From Rallus limicola (lineage: Eukaryota > Chordata > Aves > Gruiformes > Rallidae), in the NCBI GenBank assembly GCA_022605955.1, contig JAKCOZ010000100.1, positions 310,001-374,000 of the forward strand: DNA of 64,000 nucleotides. The letters are read 5' to 3'. Shown here piece after piece: positions 31,120 through 43,168 of this stretch. The position numbers were made by a program, and so were the translations under genes. Position 1 is the first letter of the stretch; the number at the start of each line of letters is the position of its first letter. The notes beneath the pieces are model-generated. The model saw nothing but the letters and a program-made list of their open reading frames with translations, had not been told where the DNA came from and made no database searches.

Positions 31120-32110
31120 CCCTTGTGGGCTTCCCCAGGGTTCCATTCCACGTCCAGTTCTCTTCAACACTTTCATAAACGACCTGGACTCAGGACTACA
31201 GGGGGTCTTAATAAAAACTACCTAGATGATACGAAATGGATACAAGCTGTTGCCTCTGTTGAGGGTGGAGAAGTCTTACACAGAGAGCTGGGCAGATTAG
31301 AGAGCCGGGCAGTCACCAACACCATGAAGATTAACAAGGGCAAGGATTCACCACCTGGGAATAGCCATCCCTGGCTGTGCATCCAGCCTGGAAGGCCAGC
31401 AGCTGGTGCTGAGAGGGATCTCGAGTCTTGGTTAACCCAAACTTAATCCTGAGCCATCAGTGTGCCCACACAGTCAGGAGGGCCAACCGTATCCTGGGGG
31501 GTTCTTCAAGCATGGCATGACCAGCTGGTCCTGAGAGGGGATTGTCCCATTTTACACTCTCCTGGTGCAGCCTCACCCTGAGTCCTGGATGCAGTTTTGG
31601 GCACCACAGTACAAGAGGGACACAAAACTGTCAGAAAGTGTCTGGTGGAGGGTAATGAAGATGGGGAAGGCTATGGAAGCATAGTGTTAGGAGGAGAGCC
31701 TGAAGTCCCTTGGTTTGCACAGCCTAGAAAAGAGGAGGCTGAGGGATGACTTCATGAAGGTCTCTGGCTTCCTGACAAGGAGGAGTGAAGGGGCAGGCAC
31801 CTATCTCCTCTCTTTGGGGACCAGAGATAGAACCTGAGGGAACAACGTGAAGCTGCACCAGGGGAGATTTAGGTTGGATGTTAGGAAGAGGTTCTGTCCT
31901 GAGAGGGGAGTCAGGCACTGGAACAGGCTCACCAGAGAAGTGATCACAGCCCTGAGCTGTGTTGAGGTCAATAAGCATCTGGACAATGCCTTCAATCCCA
32001 TGCCCTGACTCGACTGACCCTATGTGGAGCCAGAACTTGGACTTGATCCTTAGGGGTCCTTTCCAACACAGGATATTCTATGATTCTGGGAATCTATGAT
32101 TATCCCCATA
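31120..32110 (+). mobile_element. CR1 LINE ORF2 end to 3' terminus, sense
   Basis: Parallel to 21740-22695. Better preserved 3' end: GGAACAGGCTCACCAGAGAAG, TTGGACTTGATCCTTAGGGG and TTCCAACACAGGATATTC with a CTATGATTCT tail. No intact frame. Confidence 0.85.
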
Positions 32111-32295
32111 CCTCTAACACAAGAGCCTACTGTCTGTTGACAGCAATTGGCCTGGATGCCAGGTGCCCACACAATTACTCTGTCACTGCCCCTCCTTACC
32201 TGGAAAAGGGATGGAAAAGGTGACAAACACTCTGTGGGTCGACATAAGGACACCAACATCACAGAACCAGAGACTCAGAGCATGACAGAAGCACA
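32111..32295. other. Keratin 3'-flank-like spacer
   Basis: Close copy of 22696-22920. No gene. Confidence 0.5.
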
Positions 32296-32790
32296 GAATC
32301 ATACCGCATCCTGAGTTGGAGGGGACCCATAAGGATCATCCAGCACAGAATGGCCTGGTTTGCAAGGGACCTTAAGGATCATCTAGTTTCCTCTCTCCTG
32401 CCATGAGCATGGACTTTATCCACTAGACCAGGCTGCTCAAAGCCCCATCCAACCTGCCCTTCAACACTGCCAGGGACCCAGGGAAACACACAGCTTCTGC
32501 TGGCAACCTCTTCATTTGTCCAATCACCCTCACAGGAAAGAAAGCCTTCCTAAAAGCTCACCTAAGTCTAGCCTCTTTCAGTTTAATAAGTAACCCTTCA
32601 GCAGATCACTACACATGCTGTAAAGGAGGCTCTGCACATCTTTCCTCCAAACCTCTTGTAAGCCCCTGAAGGCTGCTCTAAGGTCTCCCTGGAATCTTCT
32701 CCAGGCCAAACAACCCCTACTCTCATGGCCTGTCTTCAAGAAGGAGAAGCTCCAACTACTCCTGAGTAACACGACCTCTGTAAGATATTC
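32296..32790 (-). mobile_element. CR1 LINE 3' region, antisense
   Basis: CAGAATCATACCGCATCCTG start, then CTAGACCAGGCTGCTCAAAG and GTAAGCCCCTGAAGGCTGC. Contains two overlapping tail-like segments (32296 and 32345), suggesting a small nested insertion. Confidence 0.7.
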
Positions 32791-33834
32791 AAGGGGGCCC
32801 CCCAATGTGGCCAGTCAGCTCCCTTCCTCACCATTCCTGGGGGCATCCCATCAGGCCTCACAGATGACCTGCCATTGTTGAGCACTCCTTCCAAATGCTC
32901 TGATTCTTCCTCAACACACAGGACAGCTCACCTGGCAATCAGCCTGCAGAACAGTCCCCTTGGCTGAACTGGAGCTGCCTTGTCATTCCTCAGGCCCTCA
33001 GCTTCCAGGCCTCAGCTCTGCAGCCACATGCTGCACGCTTGGCTCCAGCTCGCCCTGGCAATCTGCAGACCCTCCTTCTGCCAGCAAACACTGTGCAGAG
33101 AAGTGGCCTCACCCCTCAGCACGCACCCTAAGGAAAGATCCAGTGTTCCTGCAGCACCACATCCTCTCCCTGCGGCTTCCACTCTCCTCTGCCTCTCATC
33201 ACACTCACGGGCTCTCCACACTCTCACCTGCCCATGCAAAGGAGCCATGGGGTGTGGATGGGCACACCAGAGCCCAGCCTACAAACCTGTCAGCCTGAGG
33301 AAAGGGCAGCACTGCTGAGGGGCTAACACCAGCTGAGAAGGAGCCTGGCAGGCCTCCCAACAACACTGGGGACACCTCAGCTCTGGACAGAGGATGCCAG
33401 GATGATGGCCTGCTCACACAAGCAGCCTCCCTCTGCCTGCTTCTACTCATACACCATGGACAGACCCACAGGGGCACAAGGCCAAAGATGCAGCCCCCTT
33501 TCTTCCAAACACAGGAGCCACAGGGGCAGCAAGCCAGAACCACAGAGCACCAGCAGTTGGAAAGGCCGGGCCCAAAGACACGCTTAGCATCATGGCAGCA
33601 AGGCAGGGAAGGCCTGAATGCCATGGAAGGGACAGCACCTCACCTGGCACAAATCCAGCACACAGACCAGCCTTGCAGGGAGGCAAGGAATTGGGGCACT
33701 CAATTCACAACACATCTGCAAACCACACCACACAAATGCCATGGCATGACCTCAGTTATGATAACCATCCCCTCCTGTGCTTTGGATGTGTCTCCTGCCC
33801 GTCCTGACACACACACTCAACACCCAGAATTTGG
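32791..33834 (+). other. Class B upstream region of BK11
   Basis: The four-copy block lies at about 32960-33370 (here with a deletion of about 25 bp after TCAGGCC), then general B upstream sequence to 33834. No gene seen. Confidence 0.55.
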
Positions 33835-34022
33835 CCCTTCAAAGCTGCCGCCAGGGACAAGTGAACATGGAGTCACGAGAAGGACATGAAATGGCAGAAA
33901 AGTGTGGCCAGGAAAACACGCCCCAGCTCATTGCTCACCAGGCTGTGGCATGAGAGAAGAGTTTGGTGAGAAACAAAGTCACCCTCAAGGGCTGTCACAC
34001 CCCTCTGGGACCAGCATAAAAG
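33835..34022 (+). promoter_or_regulatory. Class B promoter of BK11
   Basis: Single-module form; TATA 34016-34022. GGTGAGAAACAAAGTC after module 2. Confidence 0.8.
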
Positions 34023-34211
34023 CCGACCCAGAGCCTCTGTCCCTCACACACTTCTCCTGACGCCTTCTGCTCCACGCTCCACAAGGTGAGCCTCAAAGCC
34101 CTTCCCCTCCAGCTCCTGCCCTGCTTGGCCCAGCTCTTCCAGCCCTCAACACCTTTGCAGCCCTGCGCTTTCTCAACCTCCTCTCTTCCAGGGCCCCTCC
34201 ACACCACACAC

Positions 34212-34544
34212 ATGGCCTGCAACAGCCTCTGCCGCCCCTGCGGACCCACCCCGCTGGCCAACAGCTGCAACGAGCCCTGTGTCAGGCAGTGTGAGGACTC
34301 CCGTGTCGTCATCCAGCCTTCCACCGTGGTGGTCACCCTGCCAGGACCCATCCTCAGCTCCTTCCCCCAGAGCACCGCTGTGGGATCCTCCGCATCCGCT
34401 GCCGTGGGCAACGAACTCAGCTCCCAGGGAGTGCCTGTCTCTTCTGGAGGCTTTGGCTATGGCCTTGGCTATGGCCTTGGCTATGGCTACGGCTTAGGAG
34501 GCCTGGGCTGCTATGGAGGCAGAAGGGGCTGCTACCCGTGCTAA
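34212..34544 (+). CDS. Feather beta-keratin BK11 (110 aa, promoter B)
   Basis: Intron 34086-34191; AATAAA 34615-34620, short 3'UTR. Arg8 with STVV, a combination otherwise seen in BK9 and BK12; the only B-promoter gene with it. Synonymous changes: GTCTCTTCTGG and final TACCCGTGC. Confidence 0.95.
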   Translation: MACNSLCRPCGPTPLANSCNEPCVRQCEDSRVVIQPSTVVVTLPGPILSSFPQSTAVGSSASAAVGNELSSQGVPVSSGGFGYGLGYGLGYGYGLGGLGCYGGRRGCYPC

Positions 34545-34620
34545 GGGCCCTCTCAACGAGCCCAACCTCCAAAAATCCTGGAGTCCATACTCTGGACTGA
34601 GATTACACCTCATCAATAAA

Positions 34621-35020
34621 CTTCTCCTGCAGCACAGCCTTTGACATCTCCTCAGTTGTTTTTTTATTAATCCAAAGCCCATCCAGCCTCAAACAACACA
34701 AAGTCAGGGCTCAAGCAGCCAGCAGGATGGGTTGAACAATGGATGCCAGACCTCTCTTTGGGATGTGTGTTCTGAGAAGACCATCCCACTTCCACCTGGG
34801 GCACTTCTGGCCTGACACACAATACCATCCCTTGCCCAAACATAACCTTTGATACCTTTATTCACTTCTACTCATGGTTCTGATGCCTCTCTGATAGGGT
34901 AACATGGACTGGGGACCATGTGAGCACAGGGACCCTCTATCATTGCCCCTCCAAATCTGGGAAGGGGAGGGATAATAGTACAAGAATTTTGTGCATCAAC
35001 AGGAGGACAGAGACAGCATA
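34621..35020 (+). other. 3' flank of BK11
   Basis: Standard flank. With the following 2 kb it parallels the region after BK16 (offset about 19.4 kb). Confidence 0.6.
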
Positions 35021-36169
35021 GAATCAGGGAATGGTTTGAATTAGTAGGGATCTTCAAAGTCATCTCAGTTGCATCTCTCCTGCCATGAGCAGGGACACCT
35101 GTCCAATCTGGTCTTAAACACTGCCAGGGAACCAGGGACACACAGAGCAGTGTATGGGATCCACTTCAAGTGTCCATCCACCCTTATAGGAAAAAATGTC
35201 TTCCTAACAGCTCACCTAAATCTACCCTTGCTCATTACCCCTCATTGTATCACTACACATCCTGAATAATGAGTCCATCTCCATCTTTCCTCCATGGCTC
35301 CTGTCAGTACAGGAAGGCTGCTCTAAGGTCTCCCTGGAAACTTGCCCAGGAGACACAAACTCAACTCTCTCAGCCTGTTCTCAAGAAGGAGAAGGTTTGA
35401 AAAGACCATCTTGATGAGCTCTTCTGCCCCCAGTTTGCAGAAGCTCCCTATCACTCTTATACTGGGGTGCTAACAGCTAAACACAGCTCTCCTGACACTA
35501 CTGTCTCAGGAGAGCACAGTAGAGAATTGCCACCCTCAACTTACTGAACACATTTCTCCTGATGCAGCCCAGCACATGATTGGCTTTCAACTTTCCAACA
35601 ATTCTTGTAGGTGGGTATAGCATTTGCTCACTTCCAGTCAATTAGGACATCCCCAATACAGGCAAGGCTGCTGAGACATGACAGAAGGTGGTTTGGTGAG
35701 CACTGACACCAGCCCCCTCAGTACCCTTGGGGGGACCCCATCTAACCCCCTACACTTGTGTCTGGCTAAGTGTTGTAGCAGGTCAACAACCAGTTCTGTT
35801 TCTATTATGGGGGCTTTGTTATGTTCCCCTTCTTATCTTCCATCTCAGGAGGGAGAGGCACCCAAAGAATATTTGGTCTTAGAAGTAAGGACTGAAGCAA
35901 ATAAGGCACAAAGGAACTCAGCCTTTTCCTCCTCCTTTGTCACTATATTAACCCACATAAAATCAAGGATGGAGATCCTCCTTTGCCCTCCTTTGGATGC
36001 CAATCTATTTCTAGAAACAGTTTTCCTGGTCCTTTATGGCCATAGCTGGATGAAGTTTGAGTTGAGCTTTGGCCTTTCTCAATTTTTCCTTGTGTAACCT
36101 CGCAACATCCTTGGAGGACTCCTGAGGTGTCTGCCCCTTCCTCCAAAAATCATTAACTCTCTTCTTTTT
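35021..36169 (-). mobile_element. CR1 LINE, antisense, host of a younger CR1
   Basis: Old CR1 from its 3' tail through the ORF2 5' part (CTCCTGAGGTGTCTGCCCC, CCAAAAATCATTAACTC). At 35157-35163 it shows the uninterrupted GGGATCC site of the LTR. It resumes at 36824 after the insertion. Confidence 0.75.
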
Positions 36170-36823
36170 CACAGAATCACAGAATAGCATCGGTTGGAAG
36201 GGACCCCAAGGATCAGAGATCTCCAATCCCGCTGCCACAGGCAGGGACACCAACCTCAGGCCGGATATACACAAGGTTCCCAGGGCCCCCAGCCAACATG
36301 GCCTTGAACACCTCCAGGGACAGGGCATCCACCCCCTCTCTGGGCAGCCTGTTCCAGCCCCTCACCACTCTCTCTGTGAAAAACTTCCCCCTAATATCTA
36401 ATCTGAACCTTCCTTCCTTCCTTTATCTTTAGTCCATTCCCCCTTGTCCTGCCAGTCTCTGCCCTCTGAACAAGCTGATTCCCCTCCTGTTCCTCTGCTC
36501 CCTTCAGGGACTGGCAGGCTGCAATGAGGTCCCCCCACAGCCTTCTCTTCTCCAGGCTCACCCAGCCCAGCTCCCTCAGCCTCTCTCCAGAGGGGAGCTG
36601 CTCCAGCCCTCTGAGCATCTTCATGGCTCCTCTGACCCCTCTCCAACAGTTCCCCATCTTTCTTGTATTGGGGCCCCAGCTCTGGACACAGGACTCCAGC
36701 TGGGGCCTCCTGAGGGCAGAGTAGAGAGGGACAATCCCCTCCCTGTCCCTGCTGCCACCCCTCTGCTGATGGAGCCCAGGATAACATTGGCCTTCCAAGC
36801 AACAGGAAGGACCAGGCCATCAT
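36170..36823 (-). mobile_element. Younger CR1 3' end nested in the older CR1
   Basis: About 650 bp beginning with the CR1 tail CACAGAATCACAGAATAGC. A well-preserved CR1 3' region follows (GGTTGGAAGGGACC, AGCCTGTTCCAGCCCCTCAC, AGGCTGCAATGAGGTCCCCCC) to GGAGCCCAGGATAACATTGG. Sister copies without it read straight from CTCTCTT into TAAGTCCCAACC (26045, 29180, 39560), proving the insertion. A shared copy is at 55576-56220. Confidence 0.9.
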
Positions 36824-37399
36824 CCTATGTCCCAACCAAAACCTCCTTCCTTCTTATCCAGACCATACTTCCCCCCCACCTCATCTCCTGGCACAGGGAG
36901 ACTCTCTATCAAACACAGGGCAATTCTCTGGAACCTTCCACAGAAGCCATGCCTCTAGCCCCTCACTAGTAAAACCATGAACCCTGAACCCAATACAGAG
37001 AGCTACAAGCTGCCAGGCCAGGGGGAACCAAGACATCACAGAGCAAGGATAAAGGCAGGCACAAAGATACGATTACTGAGCTGGCAGCAAAGTGGGGACA
37101 GAGCAAAGATGCTGGAAGGGGCATGTCCAATGCCCGGCACAACTCCAAAGCCCAGTCCAGCCTTCCAGGGATGCAAGGAAATGGGCCTCACTGGACAAGG
37201 CACCCACACATCACACCACATGAATGCCATGGGAGGGCCTCACCCATGACACCCCACCTCTCCTAGGCTTTGCCCAAGCCTCCAAAATGCTTCTACACAC
37301 ACCTTGCCTACAAATCCATCCCAGAACCGACTCTCCCTTTAAAGCTGCCGCCAGGACCAATGGGACACGACCTCAAGAAGAGGACAGGAACAGGGAGCC
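36824..37399 (+). pseudogene. Class A upstream and promoter start, cut off
   Basis: Remainder of the old CR1, then the whole class A upstream block and promoter through module 1 and CCAAT (CCAGGACCAATGGG). It breaks at GGGAGCCT (37399) and joins CR1 sequence equivalent to 23134. No TATA, exon or CDS follows: the promoter stump of a lost keratin gene. Confidence 0.8.
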
Positions 37400-37690
37400 T
37401 TTCTAATAACTCACCTAAATCTACCTGCTCACTTTTGTTCTTAACCCCTCATCTTATCACTAGAGACCCTGATAAGGAGGCCCTTCTTGTCTTTCCTCCA
37501 AGCCTGCTGTAAGTCCCTGAAGGCTGCTTTAGAGACTCCCTTGAATCTTCTCCATCATGAAGAACCCCAGTACTCTCAGCCTGTCCTCAAGAAGGAGAAG
37601 CTCCAACACGTCCATCTTTACGGCCTGTCCTGCTCCTCCTCCAAGAGAAGACAGAGGCCACCCCAGGAGTTCAGTCAACTCCCACCCTAA
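37400..37690 (-). mobile_element. CR1 LINE 3' region, antisense
   Basis: Equivalent to 23134-23395 downstream of BK7, joined here without the preceding keratin gene. Confidence 0.7.
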
Positions 37691-38101
37691 ACACTCCTGT
37701 GAACATCCCACAGGACCCCACAGGGCTGCACACCTGAGGTTCTTGAGCACTCCTTTCTAACTCCATGTGTGTTCCTCAGCAACAAGGAAGTCCAACTTGA
37801 GAAAGAGCCTACCAAACCACCCCCTTGGCTGACCTGGAGACAGTTTTGCCATTCCAAAAGCCTCCAGCATTCATCCTTGCTGGGGAAGGCCCAAATGCAA
37901 TGGAAGGGGCAGCCCCTCACCTGGCACAACATCAAAGCCTTGCAGGGAGGCAAGGAATTGGGGCACTCGCTTCACAACACATCTGCAAACCACAGCAAAC
38001 AGCTGGAATGGCATGACCTCAGTGACGACACCCCAGCTCTAATAAGCTTCGGTTGCATCTTCTGCCCGTCCTGACAGACACACTCAACACCCAGACTTTG
38101 G
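37691..38101 (+). other. Class B upstream block
   Basis: Nearly identical to 23396-23829 before BK8; leads into a gene-less promoter. No gene. Confidence 0.55.
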
Positions 38102-38308
38102 CCCTTCAAAGCTGCCGCCAGGGACAAGTGAACATGGAGTCACGAGAAGGACATGAAATGGCAGAAAAGTGTGGCCAGGAAAACACGCCCCAGCTCATTA
38201 ATCGTGAGTCTGTGGCAGGCAAGACCTGCTTGAGGAAAAGGTGGTCACCCTCAAGGGCTGTCACACCCCTCTGGGACCAGCATAAAAGCCGACCCAGAGC
38301 CTCTGTCC
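38102..38308 (+). pseudogene. Orphan class B promoter, gene deleted
   Basis: Module 1, the B stretch, module 2 in the TTAATCGTGAG variant and TATA (38282-38288) are all present. Sequence stops after GAGCCTCTGTCC and continues into CR1 (ATCTCCATCTTTCCTCC). The breakpoint shares GTCC with the CR1 side. Exon 1 and everything after it are missing. Confidence 0.85.
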
Positions 38309-38785
38309 ATCTCCATCTTTCCTCCACAGCTCCTACAAGCAGGACCTCAATCACACTTAGGGGAAAGGGTCCTCCTACAAGGGCCTCCTAGAAGTAGGAC
38401 TGCCAACACCCATAGGGCAAAGAAAGCCTTCTTAACAGCTCAGCCAAAGCTACCTCCTCAGTTTTGTCATTAACCACTTACTGTATCACTACACGTCCTG
38501 GAAAGAGCCCCTGCCCTTCCTTCCTCCACACCTCCTGTCAGTACTGGAAGGCTGCTCTATGGACTCCCTGGAAACTTCTCCAGGAGAAACAACCCCAACT
38601 CTTGCAGCCTCTCCTCAAGAAGGAGAGGTTTTGACAGCTCCATCTTCATGGCCTCTCCTGCTTCCCCTCCACAAGGTTCCTGTCATTCTTAAGCTGGGGG
38701 CCCAGAGCTAAACACAGGACTCCAGCTTCTGGAGAGAACAGTAAAAAGGCACAAAGTCCTCCCTCGACCTAATGAGCATACTTCT
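38309..38785 (-). mobile_element. CR1 LINE 3' region fragments, antisense
   Basis: ATCTCCATCTTTCCTCC, then GAAAGCCTTCTTAACAGCTC and CTGGAAACTTCTCCAGG. Resembles 9480-9830. Patchy. Confidence 0.65.
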
Positions 38786-39330
38786 CATGATGTGACTCAG
38801 CCTATGGCTGGCTCTCTGGCCTGAAAAGACACATTGCTGGCCCATAGTCATGTTTTTATCCACCAGTACACCCAAGTCCATCTCCAGAGAGCTGCTTGCC
38901 ATCGCCCAGCCTCTATCCATCTTTGGCATTGCCCCAACCCAGGCACGGGACCGAGCACTTGGCCTGGCTGAACTCCCTGAGATTCACACATGAGGCCAAA
39001 TCCCCAGCCTGTAAATGACCCTCTGGATGGTGGCCCTTCCCTCCAGTGTGTCACCAGTGCCACATGGCTTGGGGTCACCCACAAACCTGCTGAGGCTGCA
39101 CTCAATCCCACTCTCCATTTCCCTGACCAAGATGCGATGTAAGACCAGTCCCTGTACCAATCCCAGAGAGACACCACTCATCACCACTCCCCACACAAAC
39201 ACCCAGAGCCCCTGGCCTCAACTCTTTTGCACATGTGCATCCAGACAATTCCTGATCCACCACACTATGCAGAGCCAAATCCACAGCTCTCCAATTGACA
39301 GACAATTGTGTCGTGTGGGACAGTGGCTAA
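38786..39330 (-). mobile_element. CR1 LINE reverse-transcriptase remnant, antisense
   Basis: On the minus strand, GIECSLSRFVGD, then PKPCGTGDTLEGR and AKCSVPCLGWG follow the CR1 order GIECTLSKFADD...DTLEGR...KCKVLHLG. Frame broken. A distinct, older subfamily segment than 45065-46375. Confidence 0.75.
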
Positions 39331-39410
39331 GCCTGTGAGGACATGAGTCCTCACTGGACAATGCACCCACACACCACACCACATGAATGTCTTGGGAGGA
39401 CCCGTTTGTA
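39331..39410 (+). other. Stray patch of class A upstream sequence
   Basis: GTCCTCACTGGACAATGCACC then CCACACCACATGAATG, a piece of the A upstream block between two CR1 segments; a conversion or deletion junction. Confidence 0.55.
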
Positions 39411-39690
39411 CATGATGCCCATAAAGGAAAACCTTGTCCTTCATGGCCATAGCTGGATGAAGCTTGAGTTGACCTTTGACCTTTATCAATTTCTCCTTTT
39501 ATAAACCCACAACATCCTTGTAGATCTCCTGAGGTGTCTGCCCCTTCCTTTGAAAATTATAAACTCTCTTTACTATTCCTAAGTCCCACCCAAAGCCTCC
39601 TTCCTTCTGAGCCAGACCATTCTTCTGCCCCTCCAGCTCATCTCCTGGCACAGGGAGACTCTCTATCAAACACAGGGAACCTTCAACAAA
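39411..39690 (-). mobile_element. CR1 LINE ORF2 5' part, antisense
   Basis: TCATGGCCATAGCTGGATG, then CTCCTGAGGTGTCTGCCCC and the uninterrupted TCCTAAGTCCCACCC site that received a CR1 in the 36-kb copy. Confidence 0.7.
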
Positions 39691-40104
39691 AGGTTCTTCT
39701 GGGAGCTTCCACAGAGCCATGCCTCTAGCCCCTCACTAACAAAACCATGCAACATGCTGCCAACACAAAGAGCTACAAGCTGCCAGGCCAGGGGGAACGA
39801 AAGCATCACAGAGCAAGGATAAAGACAGGCAAAAAAACAGGATTACTCAGCTGGCAGCAAGATGGGAACACAGCAGAGATGCTGGAAGGGGCGTGCCTCA
39901 CGCCGGGCACAACTCCAAAGTCCAGTCCAGCCTTCCAGGGATGCAAGGAAATGGGCCTCACTGGACAATGCACCCACAGACCACACCACATGAATGCCAT
40001 GGGAGGGCCTCACCCATGACACCCCACCTCTCCTAGGCTTTGCCCAAGCCTCCAAAAAGCTTCTACACACACCTTGCCTACAAATCCATCCCAGAACCGA
40101 CTCT
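39691..40104 (+). other. Class A upstream block of BK12
   Basis: Standard block. No gene. Confidence 0.6.
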
Positions 40105-40300
40105 CCCTTCAAAGCTGCCGCCAGGGCCAATGGGACACGACCTCAAGAAGAGGACAGGAACAGGGAGCCTTGTGGCCAGCAAAACACGCCCCACCTCATT
40201 GCTCTCCAGGCTGTGGCATGTGAGAATTGCCTGTCTGAAAACTGCTGTCATGTGCAAAGGTTGTCTCTGTGCCTCGGGCACTGCAGCACCAGCATAAAAG
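40105..40300 (+). promoter_or_regulatory. Class A promoter of BK12
   Basis: TATA 40294-40300. TGTCATGTGCAAAGGTTG as in BK9; GGCCAGCAAA start of module 2. Confidence 0.8.
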
Positions 40301-40489
40301 CCGACCCAGAGCCTCTGTCCCTCACACACTTCTCCTGACGCCTTCTGCTCCACGCTCCACAAGGTGAGCCTCAAAGCCCTTCCCCTCCAGCTCCTGCCCT
40401 GCTTGGCCCAGCTCTTCCAGCCCTCAACACCTTTGCAGCCCTGCGCTTTCTCAACCTCCTCTCTTCCAGGGCCCCTCCACACCACACAC

Positions 40490-40822
40490 ATGGCCTGCAA
40501 CAGCCTCTGCCGCCCCTGCGGACCCACCCCGCTGGCCAACAGCTGCAACGAGCCCTGTGTCAGGCAGTGTGAGGACTCCCGTGTCGTCATCCAGCCTTCC
40601 ACCGTGGTGGTCACCCTGCCAGGACCCATCCTCAGCTCCTTCCCCCAGAGCACCGCTGTGGGATCCTCCGCATCCGCTGCCGTGGGCAACGAACTCAGCT
40701 CCCAGGGAGTGCCTGTCTCCTCTGGAGGCTTTGGCTATGGCCTTGGCTATGGCCTTGGCTATGGCTACGGCTTAGGAGGCCCGGGCTGCTATGGAGGCAG
40801 AAGGGGCTGCTACCCCTGCTAA
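40490..40822 (+). CDS. Feather beta-keratin BK12 (110 aa, promoter A)
   Basis: Intron 40364-40469; AATAAA 41256-41261, long 3'UTR of the BK5 class. Arg8, STVV, and a private Leu98 to Pro in GLGGLG (GGCCCGGGC), which may bend the tail. Otherwise the protein equals BK11. Confidence 0.94.
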   Translation: MACNSLCRPCGPTPLANSCNEPCVRQCEDSRVVIQPSTVVVTLPGPILSSFPQSTAVGSSASAAVGNELSSQGVPVSSGGFGYGLGYGLGYGYGLGGPGCYGGRRGCYPC

Positions 40823-41261
40823 GGGCCCTCAATACCTGCCATGAAACCAACAACCAAAAATCCTGCAGTCCATACTCTGGACTGAGAATGCCCCTCCAGG
40901 CCTCTTTTGGAACTTGGGCCTCCCATACAGAGCTCCTTCTCTCATGGCATCAAGCAAGAAAGCATGGAAGAGGGACAGCATGGCAGACAGGCTAACACAG
41001 CCTGTCTGCCACCTCCCATTCTCTTCAATTCCTCTTCTTCTGTGTCTACTGCTCTCCTCTGAATCCACCTGCTCAAAATCAAAGAGCACAGGGGACTTCC
41101 ACTCTGCCTCTCCTATAATGGGGGTGGGAAGACATTGTGGCTCTCGTAAGAGCTCCGGGCATACAAAGGATATTTGCTCATGGTCCCCTGACCTGTATTT
41201 CAGATGGGCACCCTCAAATTGGGACTTTTTCCTTTTCATGATATTTTTCTCCATCAATAAA

Positions 41262-41660
41262 CTTCTCCTGCAGCTCAGCCTTTGACATCTCCTCAGTTGT
41301 ATTTTCATTCTTCCAAAGCTCATCCAGCCTCAAACAACACAAAGTCAGGGCTCAAGCAGACAGCAGGATGGGTTGAACAATGGATACCAGACCTCTCCTT
41401 GGGATGTGTGTTCTGAGAAGATCATCCCACTTCCACCTGGGGCACTTCTGGCCTGACACACAAGACCTTCACTTGCCCAAAGAAATATTTTGATAACTTT
41501 ATTTATTTTTAAACATGGCTCTGATGCTTCTCTGATAGGGGAACATACCCAGGGCTCTAGGTGAGCACAGACCGTCTCTATCACTGCCCCTCCACAAGTA
41601 GGAAGGGGGAGGGAAAATATGACAAGAGCTTTGTGCATCCACATGAGGACAGAGACAGCA
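41262..41660 (+). other. 3' flank of BK12
   Basis: Standard flank; contains TTTATTTATTTTTAAAC at about 41500, shared with the flank of BK14. No gene. Confidence 0.6.
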
Positions 41661-42690
41661 CAGAATCTGAGAATGGTTTGAATTAGAAGGGACCTTCAAA
41701 GACATCTCAGTTGCATCTCTCCTGCCATGAGCTGGGACACCTGTCCAACCTTCTCTTGAAGACTGCCAGGGACACAGGGACACACAGAGCAGTGTATGGG
41801 ATCCACTTCAAGTGCCCATCCACCCTTACAGGAAAAAATGTCTTCCTAACAGCTCACCTAAATCTACCCTTGCTCATTACCCCTCATTGTATCACTACAC
41901 ATCCTGAATAATGAGTCCATCTCCATCTTTCCTCCATGGCTCCTGTCAGTACAGGAAGGCTGCTCTAAGGTCTCCATGGACACTTCTCCAGGAGAAACAA
42001 ATTCAACTCTCTCAGCCTGTCCTCATGCAGGAGAAGCTTTCACATGACCATCTCCATGGTCCCTTCTGACCTCTTGATGCAGAAGGTCCCTATCATTCCT
42101 CTGCTGGGGTGCCAAGAGCTCAACACAGCACTCCAGGCTCAGGAGAGCACAGCAGAGAATTCCTTCCCTCCACCTGCTGGACACGCTGCTCTTGATGCAG
42201 CCCAGCACCTTATTGGCTTCCACTTAGTCCCTGTCCTTCCCCAACAGGAAACCCCTCGCTGAGAATCACCAAAGCATTTCCCTTGGAAAGGAACATTTCC
42301 ATCCTCAGGTCCAACTGGGAAGCTCACAATACCAAGTCCACCACAACACCACATCCCCAAGCACCATATCTACCCGTCTTTCAATCCCTCCAGGGATGCT
42401 GACTCAAGCATTGCCCTGGGCTGTCTCTTCCAGTGCTTCCTAACCCTTGGACTCAAGACATCCTTCCCAAGAGCCAACAGAAACTCCCCTGGAAGCAACT
42501 GAGGCCATTTCCTCTTGTGTAGGCAAAAATTGCCTAACAGCCACCTTGCTAAAAACACCACTTAGGGACTGGACAGAGGTGATGTGGGCTCCTCTCAGCT
42601 GCCTTTTCTGCAGGCTAAGCACCTACACTGCCTCAGTGACTCCACAGGAGGTTTCTCCTCTTCACCCTTCACCAGATTCATTGCTCTCTG
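41661..42690 (-). mobile_element. Two CR1 LINE fragments in series, antisense
   Basis: Reverse equivalent of 1605-2437: first the copy with the LTR-empty GGGATCC site (41799-41805), then from about 42230 the second CR1 (CTACCCGTCTTTCAATCCC, GGCCATTTCCTCTTG). The LTR is absent. Confidence 0.75.
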
Positions 42691-43168
42691 GATAGATCCC
42701 ACCAGAGCCCAGCCCACACACGTGGCAGCCACACAAAAGGGCAACACTGCAAAGGGGCCAAAAGAAGCCCATAGAGAGCCTGGCTGGCCTCCTGATATGA
42801 CAGGGCTCACCAGGTAAGAACCAGGGCTCACAAGACCACAACTGGCTCTTGCAAACATCCCTCCTCTTCCTTTCTGCACTCACAACCCCAGGCATGGCAA
42901 CAAATGGGGCACAAGGTAACAGGCAGCATCCCTTCCTCCCACTAAATCCTTACAAGGAGGAGGGTCATAAACACACCCCAGAGCACACCCAAACCAAATA
43001 ACAAGGATTAAAGCCAGGTTTTTAAGAAAGTGGGGACAGAGCAAATATGCTGGGAGGTGTATGCTTCAGCAAAGCCCAAAATCAAGAGCAGTTATGCAGG
43101 GCTGCGATGACCTGGGACTGTGCATGAAAAGGCACCCACAGACCACACCACATGAATGCCATGGGAGC
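42691..43168 (+). pseudogene. Class A upstream region cut before its promoter
   Basis: Same as 49611-50090 before BK15, including ATTAAAGCCAG and CCACACCACATGAATGCC, but it breaks at CATGGGAGCA (43168) and re-enters CR1 sequence. The promoter and gene expected here are missing. Confidence 0.7.

Noticed and set aside
36391..36835. Frames of 135-145 aa on the minus strand at 36.4 and 55.8 kb
   Set aside because: These are frames through the CR1 3' region, which is known to contain chance open frames; not a cellular gene.
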